From Longimicrobiales bacterium (GTDB lineage Bacteria > Gemmatimonadota > Gemmatimonadetes > Longimicrobiales > Gaopeijiaceae): 64,000 nt of DNA. Made by a program: the position numbers and the translations under genes. Positions 35,413 to 43,682 of the stretch are shown here, in pieces (the stretch's first letter is position 1; each line of letters starts with the position of its first letter). The stretch lies in the NCBI GenBank assembly GCA_028278645.1, contig JANQDZ010000095.1, positions 1-64,000 on the forward strand, in the 5' to 3' direction. Below the pieces are notes generated by a model that saw only the letters and a list, made by a program, of their open reading frames with translations, ran no database searches and was not told the origin of the DNA.

Positions 35413-36057
35413 CTAAACCCGGTGTGTGGAAAAGGTTTCTGGGAACGCCCCGACCAGGATGTCCCTGAGGACCCCATGGATCTCCCCAGGATCGTCCTGG
35501 GCAGGGACCATCCGAGCGTTGTCCATCGTACCGGTCAGGGCTCGGTACCCCTCCCGAACCCGTTCGAGGAATTCCGGTCCTTCCTTTTCAATCCGGTCTC
35601 TACCGTCAGGTCCACCCTTCCGGGCCATTCCCTGGTCCACGGGAACATCGAGGACCAGGTACAGGTCCGGCACCAACCCGCCGGTAGCGACGGCGTTGGC
35701 CTGGCTCACCTTTTGGAGATCCAGGCCCCGGCCATAGCCCTGGTATGCGAAGGTCGACAGGTCGAATCGATCCGCCAAGACGATCTGCCCCTCCTCCAGA
35801 GCTGGACGGACGATGTCCCGGACGAAGGCCGCCCGGGCCCCCAGCATCAGGAAAAGCTCCGTCTCCGGGGGCATGGTGAGGCCGCCTCGGTCCAGCACTA
35901 CCGCCCGGATCGCCTCGCCCACCGGGGTACCCCCGGGCTCTCGCACGACAAGGTGTTCGAGGCCAAGGCTTTCGAACCATTCCGAGAGTAGGCGGACCTG
36001 GGTGCTCTTCCCAGCACCCTCTACCCCCTCCAGGACGATGAAGAGACTACGGCTCAA
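35413..36057 (-). CDS. tmk: Thymidylate kinase
   Basis: Tmk phosphorylates dTMP to dTDP. The 214-residue protein from a TTG at 36057 begins SLFIVLEGVEGAGKST, with the P-loop at residues 11-18. The dTMP-binding REPGGTP and the LID/DR segments (VLADRFDLSTFAYQG) follow. The start overlaps the stop of the inositol-phosphate synthase gene (TTGA), with GGGGA just upstream. A longer frame to 36219 runs through that gene and is not conserved. Confidence 0.94.
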   Translation of the reverse strand: MSRSLFIVLEGVEGAGKSTQVRLLSEWFESLGLEHLVVREPGGTPVGEAIRAVVLDRGGLTMPPETELFLMLGARAAFVRDIVRPALEEGQIVLADRFDLSTFAYQGYGRGLDLQKVSQANAVATGGLVPDLYLVLDVPVDQGMARKGGPDGRDRIEKEGPEFLERVREGYRALTGTMDNARMVPAQDDPGEIHGVLRDILVGAFPETFSTHRV

Positions 36058-37391
36058 TCCGATCCCCGGTCGTAGTAATCCATGCCGAGATGCGTGATAA
36101 GATCCTCGCCCATCAACCAACGAAGCGTGTTCTTGAGCTTCCGATGCTGGATGAATAGGTCGTGCTCGGGATACAGGCCCTCTGCGGTTTGGGGGCTCTT
36201 GAAGTAGAACGACAGCCATTCCTGGATCCCGGACATGCCTGCTCGGGCCGCCAGGTCAAGGAATAGAACCAGATCCAGTACAATGGGAGCCGCCAGGATA
36301 GAGTCCCTGCAAAGGAAATCGACCTTGATCTGCATGGGGTACCCACACCAGCCGAAGATGTCGAGGTTGTCCCAACCCTCTTTGTTGTCTCCCCGGGGCG
36401 GGTAGTAGTTGATCCGTACCTTGTGGTACATCTCCCCGTACAACTCGGGATAAACCTTCGGCTGGAGGATATGCTCCAGGACCCCGAGCTTCGACTCTTC
36501 TTTGGTTTTAAAGGACTCGGGATCATCCAGGACCTCGCCGTCCCGGTTCCCCAGGATGTTAGTGCTGAACCACCCATCCAAACCCAGCATCCGGGTTTTC
36601 AGACCCGGGGCCAGGATGGTCTTCATGAGGGTCTGTCCGGTCTTGAAGTCCTTCCCGCCGATGGGGACACCATTCTCCTCGGCAAGCGCCTCAAGGGCCG
36701 GGAAATCGGCTGAGAGGTTGGGAGCCCCGTTCGCGTAGGGAACGCCCTCCTTAAGGGACGCATAGGCGTAGAGCATGCTCGGGGCGATGGACGGATCGTC
36801 GGCTTCCATGGCCTGTTCGAAGGCTTCGATCGTCTGATGAGCGGGTCCCGGCCGGAGGAAAACCTCCGTGGAACCGCACCAGACCATGACCATCCGGTCG
36901 CATCCGTGCTCGGCTTTGAACCGGCGGATATCCTCGCGCAATGCCTCGGCCAGTTCTTTCTTGTTCGTGGCGGACTTCTTGTTCGGTCCGTCGAGCTTTT
37001 TCACGTAGGCCGGGTCAAAAGCCGCAGGCATCGGCTTGATTTCGCTCAAAAACCCCTTGATGGGTTCGAGGTGGTTGCCCTCTAGAACGCCGGCCTTCCT
37101 GGTGCTCTCATACGCATCGTCGGGGATCGGGTCCCACCCGCCGAATACCAGTTGGTCGAGGCCCGCGATGGGAACAAAATCTTTGATCAATGGACGACGA
37201 TCCTCAGTGCGTTTTCCCAACCGGATGGTGTTCATCTGGGTGAGGCTCCCGATGGGCTTGGCTAAGCCTTGCCGAATTGCCTCGACACCCGCAACAAAGG
37301 TTGTGGCCACCGCACCCATGCCCGGGAGGAGGACCCCGAGTTTCCCTTCCGCACCTTTGATCTCAGGACGTTCCATTGTTGTTGTCTCCAT
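36054..37391 (-). CDS. ino1: Inositol-3-phosphate synthase
   Basis: Converts glucose 6-phosphate to inositol 3-phosphate using NAD+, the only de novo route to inositol. The 445-residue protein has the NAD-binding segment VLLPGMGAVATTFVAG, a GGWDPIPDDAYE block, the GSTEVF and GGKDFKTGQT segments, STNILGNRDG and a lysine-rich KVDFLCRDS near the catalytic site, all characteristic of MIPS (PF07994/PF01658). The start is the ATG at 37391, or the ATG five codons further in, which has GGAG upstream. The next gene upstream encodes a CDP-alcohol phosphatidyltransferase, 31 bases away, which points to inositol-lipid synthesis. The downstream overlap with tmk is four bases. Confidence 0.95.
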   Translation of the reverse strand: METTTMERPEIKGAEGKLGVLLPGMGAVATTFVAGVEAIRQGLAKPIGSLTQMNTIRLGKRTEDRRPLIKDFVPIAGLDQLVFGGWDPIPDDAYESTRKAGVLEGNHLEPIKGFLSEIKPMPAAFDPAYVKKLDGPNKKSATNKKELAEALREDIRRFKAEHGCDRMVMVWCGSTEVFLRPGPAHQTIEAFEQAMEADDPSIAPSMLYAYASLKEGVPYANGAPNLSADFPALEALAEENGVPIGGKDFKTGQTLMKTILAPGLKTRMLGLDGWFSTNILGNRDGEVLDDPESFKTKEESKLGVLEHILQPKVYPELYGEMYHKVRINYYPPRGDNKEGWDNLDIFGWCGYPMQIKVDFLCRDSILAAPIVLDLVLFLDLAARAGMSGIQEWLSFYFKSPQTAEGLYPEHDLFIQHRKLKNTLRWLMGEDLITHLGMDYYDRGSD

Positions 37392-37422
37392 TTCACGAAC
37401 CGGAAAGAAATCCGGCAGGGGC

Positions 37423-38055
37423 CTAATCCAACGGCACGCCCTTGGCGTGCCTGTAGACCCAGACGATTCGTTGTATGGCGGTAAGGTTCGTCAGTACCGC
37501 CACGGTGATAATGATGATGTCCAGCGCCAGTCCGCTCCAAGCAAGCCCGAAAAGGGCCGAACCAAGTCCCAACAGTACTACCCTTTCAGCCCTTTGCATC
37601 AGCCCCACCTTACAATCCAAGCCCAAACCTTCCGCCCGAGCCCGTGTGTAGCTGACCACGAGGGATCCACCCAAAGCGAACAGGATGACGTAGACCATGG
37701 CCACATCATCCATGCCCCCCCTGATCGTGTTGTAAAGGGAGGCCAGGCCGACAAAAACCACCACTTCGCTGATACGGTCCAGCGTGGAATCGTAGAACGC
37801 ACCGAACTTCGATTCCAGCCCACTCTCCCTGGCTACCCGGCCGTCAAAGATATCGACGATCCCGCCAAGGAGGACCATGAGCCCGGCTGAGCGAACATGA
37901 TCCGTATGGTACAGGACCCCGGCGAGGAGCGTGACGGCAAAACCAAAGGTGGAGATGGCGTTCGGATGGATCTTCCAGCGAATAAGCCACCGGACCACGG
38001 GGTCGATGAGCCTATAAACCGGTTCCCTCAGGATTTTGAGACCCTTCTCCGCCAT
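37423..38055 (-). CDS. CDP-alcohol phosphatidyltransferase (probable inositol-phosphate acceptor)
   Basis: An integral membrane enzyme that moves a phosphatidyl group from CDP-diacylglycerol to an alcohol. The 210-residue protein has the complete signature with D68, D71, G72, A75, R76, G85, D89 and D93. About five hydrophobic helices follow. Because its neighbour, 31 bases downstream, is inositol-3-phosphate synthase, the likely acceptor is inositol 3-phosphate, giving phosphatidylinositol phosphate. The sequence alone cannot exclude glycerophosphate (PgsA). A YlbF-family gene ends just upstream. No phosphatase for the product is nearby. Confidence 0.85.
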   Translation of the reverse strand: MAEKGLKILREPVYRLIDPVVRWLIRWKIHPNAISTFGFAVTLLAGVLYHTDHVRSAGLMVLLGGIVDIFDGRVARESGLESKFGAFYDSTLDRISEVVVFVGLASLYNTIRGGMDDVAMVYVILFALGGSLVVSYTRARAEGLGLDCKVGLMQRAERVVLLGLGSALFGLAWSGLALDIIIITVAVLTNLTAIQRIVWVYRHAKGVPLD

Positions 38056-38065
38056 CGAACGACCT

Positions 38066-38425
38066 TCAGTTCAGGATGATACGGCTTTCCGCCCCCTTCT
38101 GGATCCCCTGATGGATCGTCTCGTTCACCTTGGCCACGATTTTGTCGAAGTTGGCTTGGGCCGATACCAAACGCTGGTAGGAAACGTTGGCCTGGAGACT
38201 GGAGAAGAACCCCTCGTATTCCTTGGCCTGCTCTGCCGTGGGCTCCTCCCCCTTCTCGAGCTGCCCCTGCATGGCTTTCTCCAACTCCTGGATCTGGGTT
38301 TGGAGCTCAGCCAATTCCCGGTCGTCTCCCGAGGCTGAAATGGCCCTACGGAGATGTTGGTATTCGTCGGTTCGGGCCAAGGACTGTCCCAGCCGTTCAG
38401 CCATCTCCAAGATCTCTTGCATCAT
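38066..38425 (-). CDS. YlbF/YmcA family protein
   Basis: A 119-residue soluble, wholly helical protein of the Com_YlbF type. The N-terminus (EILEMAERLGQSLARTDEY) and the long middle helix pair with a C-terminal segment (NVSYQRLVSAQANFDKIVAKV) match that fold. In Bacillus, YlbF with YmcA and YaaT forms a complex affecting RNase Y and development; no partner is encoded here. The ATG at 38425 follows AAAGGG. It lies between prmC (40 bases upstream) and the CDP-alcohol transferase gene (10 bases downstream). Confidence 0.82.
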   Translation of the reverse strand: MMQEILEMAERLGQSLARTDEYQHLRRAISASGDDRELAELQTQIQELEKAMQGQLEKGEEPTAEQAKEYEGFFSSLQANVSYQRLVSAQANFDKIVAKVNETIHQGIQKGAESRIILN

Positions 38426-38465
38426 ATCCCTTTCGTGAAAAACGCCTTCTAAGATCCCTCAATTC

Positions 38466-39380
38466 CTACCCAGAAGCCACCCCCAACACGACTCTTTCAC
38501 GCCCTGCCAGATCGGTGTGCACGGCAACCTCACAAAACCCCCCATCCCGCTCCATGGCCTCGGCCACCTCTCTGGCCTGCCCATCGCCTACCTCGGTGGC
38601 CAACAGGCCCCCCGGGAGGAGGTGGCCCCGGGCTCCTTGAACCAGGGGAGAAAGAACGGCCAAGCCGTCCGCCCCCGCGAAAAGCGCCCCCGGCGGTTCC
38701 CATTCACGGATCTCCGGCTGGAGGGAAGACCGGTCGCCCTCCGGTATGTATGGGGGGTTGGACACGATCACGTGGAAACGCTCTCCGGACCCCAGAGGCT
38801 CCAAGCCGAATCCTATCCTGAAGTCCACTCGCTCCTCCAGCCCATGGTCCAGGGCGTTCTCTGCCGCCAACTCCAGGGCCTCATGGGACGGGTCGGTGCC
38901 TACGGCATTTTGGAAGGGCCCTTCCTTGAGAAGAGAAAGGACGATGGCCCCGGTGCCGGTCCCGATATCCGCTGCTGAAAGAGGGCCTTCTTTTCCCCGG
39001 GCCCACCGCAGAACCTCCCCCACCAGGACTTCCGTTTCCGGCCGGGGTATCAGAGCTCTGGTATCCGTTCGCAGATCCAGTTCCCTGAAGGGAGTTTTCC
39101 CAAGGATGTATTGGAGAGGCTCCCGGGACGCTCTTCGTCGTAGGAGGGTCTTGAAAGAATCCAACTCCATGGGTTGGAGGGGCCGATCGAACTGCAGGTA
39201 AAGATCCAGGCGGGCAACGTCCAAAACGCTGGCCAAGAGAAGCTCAGCCTCCAACCGCCCGTTTTCCACACCTTTTTCCAGCAGGTACTCTCCGCTCCAT
39301 CGGGTCAGACGGATGGGAGTCCATGCCTCACCCGGCGCCGGGAGATGAGCATCGGTACGTCCCCCTTTGTCACGGGTCAC
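38466..39380 (-). CDS. prmC: Peptide chain release factor N5-glutamine methyltransferase
   Basis: PrmC methylates the glutamine of the GGQ motif of release factors. The 304-residue protein has an N-terminal helical domain with YILGKTPF, the SAM motif [14 protein letters not shown] and the catalytic NPPY at residues 208-211, followed by a C-terminal family block. The GTG start overlaps the prfA stop by four bases (GTGA), so it is translated together with its substrate RF1, the usual arrangement. Confidence 0.95.
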   Translation of the reverse strand: MTRDKGGRTDAHLPAPGEAWTPIRLTRWSGEYLLEKGVENGRLEAELLLASVLDVARLDLYLQFDRPLQPMELDSFKTLLRRRASREPLQYILGKTPFRELDLRTDTRALIPRPETEVLVGEVLRWARGKEGPLSAADIGTGTGAIVLSLLKEGPFQNAVGTDPSHEALELAAENALDHGLEERVDFRIGFGLEPLGSGERFHVIVSNPPYIPEGDRSSLQPEIREWEPPGALFAGADGLAVLSPLVQGARGHLLPGGLLATEVGDGQAREVAEAMERDGGFCEVAVHTDLAGRERVVLGVASG

Positions 39381-40474
39381 GCCTCGGCCGCCTCCATCCG
39401 TTCCTCCTCCTGAGCGAGGCGGAGGGCCGATATGAGCTCGTCCAGATCTCCGTCCAGGATCTCTTCTAGACGATGAAGGGTGAGGCCGATTCGATGATCG
39501 GTCACCCGGTTTTGGGGGAAGTTATAGGTACGGATCTTGGCCGACCGATCACCTGTTCCGACCTGCATTCGCCGCTCCCGAGCCCGATCCGCTTCCTGCT
39601 CGGCAATCTTCAGGTCCAGGAGACGGCTCCTAAGGACCTTCAAAGCCTTTGCTTTGTTCTTGTGCTGTGACTTCTCGTCTTGGCAGCTCACCACAAGGCC
39701 GGACGGAGTATGGGTAATCCGGACGGCCGAATCGGTGGTATTCACGGACTGGCCGCCAGGGCCGGAGGAGCGGAAAACGTCGATTCGGAGGTCCGCGGGA
39801 TCGATCTCGAGGTCCACCTCCTCCGCTTCAGGAAGAACCGCCACGGTTGCCGCAGAGGTATGGATTCGACCCGAACTTTCTGTCTGAGGTACCCGTTGGA
39901 CCCGGTGCACCCCCGATTCGAACCGCATTTGCCCGTAGACCCTTCGGCCCTGGACCGAGAAGATCACCTCTTTTACCGATCCGGGGATCCCTTCAGAGAG
40001 TGCGATCAGCTCGATGGTCCACCCCTTCCGCTCAGCCAGACGCCGGTACATGCGAAGGATGTCGCCCGCGAAAAGGCCCGCCTCGTCCCCGCCGGTCCCA
40101 GCTCGGACTTCCACCACGGCGGGCCGGTCTTCCAGGGGATCATCCGGGACGAGGAGCTCTTTTGCTTTCTGGGTGGCCGCGGACAGCTGCTCCTCCAAAC
40201 CCGCCAGCTCCTCCTCTGCCAGGTCCCGCATTTCCGGGTCGTCGGACTCTTCTGCGAGGCTCTGGGCCGAAAGGTACTCCTCCGAGAGCCGGCGTATCTC
40301 CTGAGCGGTCCTGGCGATCGGTTCGAGCTCGGATCGTTCGATTCCCAACGTGCGGAGTTTGTCCGGGTCCCCGGCGACCGCTGGATCGGAAAGCTCCGCA
40401 TCCACCTCGGACAGACGGTCCTCGGCTTCGGTCAGTCGCTGGACCAGCCGGGGATCGACAATGGGGTTCTTCAT
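39377..40474 (-). CDS. prfA: Peptide chain release factor 1
   Basis: RF1 terminates translation at UAA and UAG. The 365-residue protein has the recognition tripeptide region PQT at residues 196-198 ([10 protein letters not shown]) and the catalytic GGQ at residues 240-242 (SGPGGQSVN), with the [14 protein letters not shown] segment between. The start is the ATG at 40474, which gives the usual N-terminus; the frame continues upstream for 12 unconserved codons. PrmC, encoded next, methylates its glutamine. rpmE lies 101 bases upstream. Confidence 0.96.
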   Translation of the reverse strand: MKNPIVDPRLVQRLTEAEDRLSEVDAELSDPAVAGDPDKLRTLGIERSELEPIARTAQEIRRLSEEYLSAQSLAEESDDPEMRDLAEEELAGLEEQLSAATQKAKELLVPDDPLEDRPAVVEVRAGTGGDEAGLFAGDILRMYRRLAERKGWTIELIALSEGIPGSVKEVIFSVQGRRVYGQMRFESGVHRVQRVPQTESSGRIHTSAATVAVLPEAEEVDLEIDPADLRIDVFRSSGPGGQSVNTTDSAVRITHTPSGLVVSCQDEKSQHKNKAKALKVLRSRLLDLKIAEQEADRARERRMQVGTGDRSAKIRTYNFPQNRVTDHRIGLTLHRLEEILDGDLDELISALRLAQEEERMEAAEA

Positions 40475-40575
40475 GGGTAGCGGGGCTTCACCGGATCCGG
40501 TCGAAGCCACATGTCAGGCAGGGAGGCCGACGGGGGAGAAAGCGGCTACCGGCCGGGAGGGCCCGGCCAGCAGGC

Positions 40576-40782
40576 TCACTTGGACGCCTTCTCGTACTTC
40601 TTCTTGAAGCGGTCAACCCGGCCGGCCGTATCGACCAGCTTCTGTTTGCCGGTATAAAAAGGGTGGCAAACGGAACAGATCTCCACGTGGATCTCGTCCT
40701 GGGTGGACATCGTGTCGACGCGGTTCCCGCAGGCGCAGATAATGGTTGCCGGCTTATAGTCCGGGTGGATTCCGTCCTTCAT
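40576..40782 (-). CDS. rpmE: 50S ribosomal protein L31 (zinc-binding form)
   Basis: L31 bridges the two ribosomal subunits. The 68-residue protein has the C+ set of cysteines (C16, C18, C36 and C39), expected to hold zinc, and the HPDYKP and HPFYTGKQK family blocks. The ATG at 40782 has GGAG seven bases upstream. A promoter (40841-40869) and a hairpin (40809-40830) lie directly ahead, so rpmE starts a transcription unit that probably continues into prfA and prmC. A zinc-independent paralog, if any, is not in this window. Confidence 0.97.
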   Translation of the reverse strand: MKDGIHPDYKPATIICACGNRVDTMSTQDEIHVEICSVCHPFYTGKQKLVDTAGRVDRFKKKYEKASK

Positions 40783-40808
40783 TTCATTACTCCGGGTCCT
40801 CAAGTAGG

Positions 40809-40830
40809 AACGGGCCCACTGGGGCCCGTT
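40809..40830 (-). promoter_or_regulatory. 5'-terminal hairpin of the rpmE leader
   Basis: A perfect 9-bp stem (AACGGGCCC, 40809-40817, with GGGCCCGTT at 40822-40830) has a 4-base loop. It begins about eleven bases downstream of the predicted -10 box, so it would sit at the very 5' end of the rpmE transcript. L31-binding leader RNAs are described in several bacterial groups, but I cannot match this one to them. It could equally end the lnt transcript or stabilise the mRNA end. Confidence 0.55.
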
Positions 40831-40840
40831 TAACCTGGAA

Positions 40841-40869
40841 AATATAGAAAAGGGGGAAATCCAGTTCAA
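40841..40869 (-). promoter_or_regulatory. Predicted sigma-70-type promoter of rpmE
   Basis: The minus strand reads TTGAAC (40864-40869), 17 bases, then TATATT (40841-40846). This gives four of six and five of six matches to the -35 and -10 consensus with ideal spacing. It lies in the gap after the lnt stop and before rpmE. Confidence 0.65.
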
Positions 40870-40884
40870 CCCGAGGCAGGCGAA

Positions 40885-42438
40885 TCAGAACCTCCCCGTG
40901 CCGACCCTCCTCCTGTACCCCATTCCAACAAGGAAAAGAACCGAAGCGGACAGGAGGGCACATACCGGGCCTACCCAATCCCCGGTCCGTATAAAGAGGG
41001 TCTTTCCCTCGTAGACGGTGAGCTCGTTTCGGACCACGTCGCCCTCCCCGGATACCGTCTCCGACGCTTTGTGGCCCCGGGGATCCAAGAGGAAGGAAAA
41101 TCCTCCGTTCGCCGCTCGGACGACGGGCGATCGTGTCTCGATGGCCCGGAGAACGAGGTGAGCCGGGTGCTGAGTCAGGAAGAGGGAGCCCACCAGGGAC
41201 CCTTCGTGCCCAAACCAGATGTCGCTGGAGAGGTTTATCAGAACCTCGGCGCCCGTGGTCTTCGCCCGCCGAGCCGATCCTCCGAACAGGGACTCGTAGC
41301 AAACGAGAGGACCATAAGTCCAATCTCCGGCCACAAATACAGACTGACGCCCGCCCCTCCGGTATGATCCGGATTCCATACCCGGGACGAGGCGGGCTTT
41401 GTCGTACACTTGGATCGCCGCCCGGCTTTCATCACTGGGCGGGTACGAAAGAAGGAAGGCTGAGTTGGTTAAGCCTGCGCCTACCTGCCCCGGTCCGTCC
41501 CCACCCAGACCCCCAAAAACCACAGGAGCCTCCACCGCACCAGAAAAAAAAATGAGGTCCTCCAGAAGGCCAGCGGCTTGCTCGGCCTGAATGGAAACCG
41601 GAATGGTCCCTTCGGGAATAACAACGAGGTCCGCCGCCCCTGGAACCAGAGACCCAACAGATCCCAGGACCTGGCTGATGGCTTCGGCTCCGGCCAGGTC
41701 CGGCCGCACCCGAAGCTCGGCGGGAACTCGGGTCCCCACCACCGCCACGGTGGGGCCAGGGGAAAGGGGAAGGGTACGGGCTCTGGACAGGCCCAGGACG
41801 GCCGGGATGAACAGAGCCAGGGCCGCCCCTGCCCAAGCCCGTCGGCCTTTACCGACACGCGTCTTCATGACCGCCATGGCGATCATCCCGTTCACCCCTG
41901 CCAGCCAGAAGGAAACCCCGGACTCCCCGATCCATTCCGCCACTCCCAGGAGGTCAGGTTGGCTGGAAAACCCCAGGCTCAGGCCCATCCACGGAAATGC
42001 CAAACCAAAGGGAAAATGGGCCTTTGCCCATTCCACTCCCACCCACGCCAGCGGAAGGGCAAGCCCCAGGGTCAGGCCGAAGGCTCCGTGGAACGCGTGA
42101 ATCAGCCGCCCGCAGAGGGCTGAGAGGAGCACGAGGATGGACAAGAGGAGGAGATAACCCGGGTAAGCCCAGGAAAAGTGGGGAGCCACCACCGCGGGTA
42201 TCCAAACCAAGGTCCATCCCCAATAAGCGCTGCCGAACGCCCCACCCAGAACCGTGGCCGTCCAGGCTCCGCTCGGGTTGTCGGGTAAAGAACCAACTGC
42301 GATAGCAAGGGGAACAAGGGCGACGACCGCCAGCGGGAACAAGTCGAAGGGCGGCTGGGCGAGTACGAGCAAAACCGCAGCCGACAAAACTCCGCCTAGC
42401 CGTGAGAAACCGAGGCTGGACCAGGCCTCGGAAGGCAT
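40885..42438 (-). CDS. lnt: Apolipoprotein N-acyltransferase
   Basis: Lnt adds the third acyl chain to the N-terminal cysteine of lipoproteins at the periplasmic face of the inner membrane. The 517-residue protein has about six or seven membrane helices in residues 15-210. A nitrilase-like domain follows with the catalytic triad E276 (VIPEGTIP), K347 (YDKARLVPG) and C380 (LVCYESL). E355 aligns with the second essential glutamate (LVPxxE). A C-terminal helix (about residues 488-507) completes it. The triad is intact, so activity is expected. Its ATG overlaps the stop of the DUF4105 gene by one base, linking it to a second candidate lipoprotein N-acyltransferase. Confidence 0.94.
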   Translation of the reverse strand: MPSEAWSSLGFSRLGGVLSAAVLLVLAQPPFDLFPLAVVALVPLAIAVGSLPDNPSGAWTATVLGGAFGSAYWGWTLVWIPAVVAPHFSWAYPGYLLLLSILVLLSALCGRLIHAFHGAFGLTLGLALPLAWVGVEWAKAHFPFGLAFPWMGLSLGFSSQPDLLGVAEWIGESGVSFWLAGVNGMIAMAVMKTRVGKGRRAWAGAALALFIPAVLGLSRARTLPLSPGPTVAVVGTRVPAELRVRPDLAGAEAISQVLGSVGSLVPGAADLVVIPEGTIPVSIQAEQAAGLLEDLIFFSGAVEAPVVFGGLGGDGPGQVGAGLTNSAFLLSYPPSDESRAAIQVYDKARLVPGMESGSYRRGGRQSVFVAGDWTYGPLVCYESLFGGSARRAKTTGAEVLINLSSDIWFGHEGSLVGSLFLTQHPAHLVLRAIETRSPVVRAANGGFSFLLDPRGHKASETVSGEGDVVRNELTVYEGKTLFIRTGDWVGPVCALLSASVLFLVGMGYRRRVGTGRF

Positions 42439-43682
42439 CAGTCGGACTTCAACCGAGCGACCGCAATCCAGAGACAGAGGTTCACAGGGAGGGTCAGGGC
42501 CAAAACCTCCAGGTGTTTCTGTCCGACACCCGGGATAACTTCCAGGAGGACTCCCAGGACGGAGAAGCCCGCCAGGACCGCAGCGGTGGCTCGTCCCCAG
42601 TCAGAGAACCGACCACTGAAGAAGAAGACCACAAAAGCCACCAAAAGCGGAAGGAAAAGCGGGTTCACCTGAAAAAGGTTGAAGTTGGCGTACCAGAACT
42701 GGTGATCAGTGAAGAGCCACGCCCCCAGGAGGAGTGTCCCGCCCAAAGCAGCAAGAGCCGCCCAACCCCCGCCTAACGCAAGAACGCCCGCCCGCCTCAA
42801 GATCCCCATCTGGATTCCGGGTTTGGCGATCCACAGGAGGGACCCACCCCAAAAGAGTCCGACCAGCAGGAAAATGGGAAGCGCGAAAGGAGCCGAGGAC
42901 GGAGGCGCGGACCGAGTGGACTTCAGGAGCTGCCCTTCCCGCAGCACCAAGGGCCTTGTGCCACCGGACCCATCTGGGACCTGCACCTCCCGGATGCTCT
43001 CTTGTAGAATACGGGGCAAGAACATCTCTTCCCAAACGGTAATCGGGCGATCGGCACTGGGGCCCAACACGAACTGGATACCCAGGTAGTACAGGGGCAT
43101 CTCCTTCAGAATTCGACGTGTGTGCCAACGGAAAGAGTGGTCGGTGGTATCGCTGGCGAACCCGGCCTCGATCCTCCCTCCGATGACCCGGTCCAGGGCG
43201 TCACGGAGACGTGTGGAGCAGTTGTCCCGATAGTAGTCGTATCGGTAATCCCGATTCTCCGGCCGGTAGTTCTCCTCCACCAGAGCCAGCAACTCATTCC
43301 TCTGCGGGGGCGTGAGGGCCAACTCCTGGATCCACACCGGGCGGCCAGCCCGCCCATACGCCGAAAGGGCTTCGGAGAAGTCCGACGGCCCCATGGAGTA
43401 GAGCATGGTGCCCCGGATCAGCCGAGGCACGAAGTCCTCTGAGAAGAAGTTGAAGATTCCCCAATGATAGACTACGGCCGCCCCGTTTTCCCGATTCTCG
43501 AAGAGCAGGGCGTTGTGGCCGAACCGTTCCCAAACCGGGTCTCCCTGCCCAATGGTGATCAGAGAGACCGAGAGCTCGGACCCAGGGTCGGGAGTGGGGC
43601 CAAGCGGCGCTTCCTGGGCCCCCAGCGGGAGGGTCCCCAGGAAGATCGCCACCCAAAGCAGACGACCGCCGGTTCCGATCAA
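42438..43682 (-). CDS. DUF4105 / Lnb-like protein (candidate second lipoprotein N-acyltransferase)
   Basis: A 414-residue membrane protein: signal or anchor at residues 8-22, a periplasmic domain (about residues 25-255), then five predicted membrane helices (about 266-286, 299-323, 342-356, 366-383, 391-411). The periplasmic part has FGHNALLF with H56 and DNCSTRLRDALDR with C155, a thiol-type His/Cys pair. The DUF4105-plus-five-helix layout and the NFNLFQVNPLFL segment match the Lnb family; a Bacteroides Lnb is reported to N-acylate lipoproteins in place of Lnt. I recall this from the literature and cannot check it. Here the gene overlaps lnt by one base and the outer-membrane protein gene by four. 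Whether it acylates lipoproteins in this organism is inference. Confidence 0.8.
   Translation of the reverse strand: MIGTGGRLLWVAIFLGTLPLGAQEAPLGPTPDPGSELSVSLITIGQGDPVWERFGHNALLFENRENGAAVVYHWGIFNFFSEDFVPRLIRGTMLYSMGPSDFSEALSAYGRAGRPVWIQELALTPPQRNELLALVEENYRPENRDYRYDYYRDNCSTRLRDALDRVIGGRIEAGFASDTTDHSFRWHTRRILKEMPLYYLGIQFVLGPSADRPITVWEEMFLPRILQESIREVQVPDGSGGTRPLVLREGQLLKSTRSAPPSSAPFALPIFLLVGLFWGGSLLWIAKPGIQMGILRRAGVLALGGGWAALAALGGTLLLGAWLFTDHQFWYANFNLFQVNPLFLPLLVAFVVFFFSGRFSDWGRATAAVLAGFSVLGVLLEVIPGVGQKHLEVLALTLPVNLCLWIAVARLKSD

Noticed and set aside
36058-36219. N-terminal extension of tmk to 36219
   Set aside because: It runs through the inositol-phosphate synthase gene, and a normal thymidylate kinase starts at the coupled TTG.
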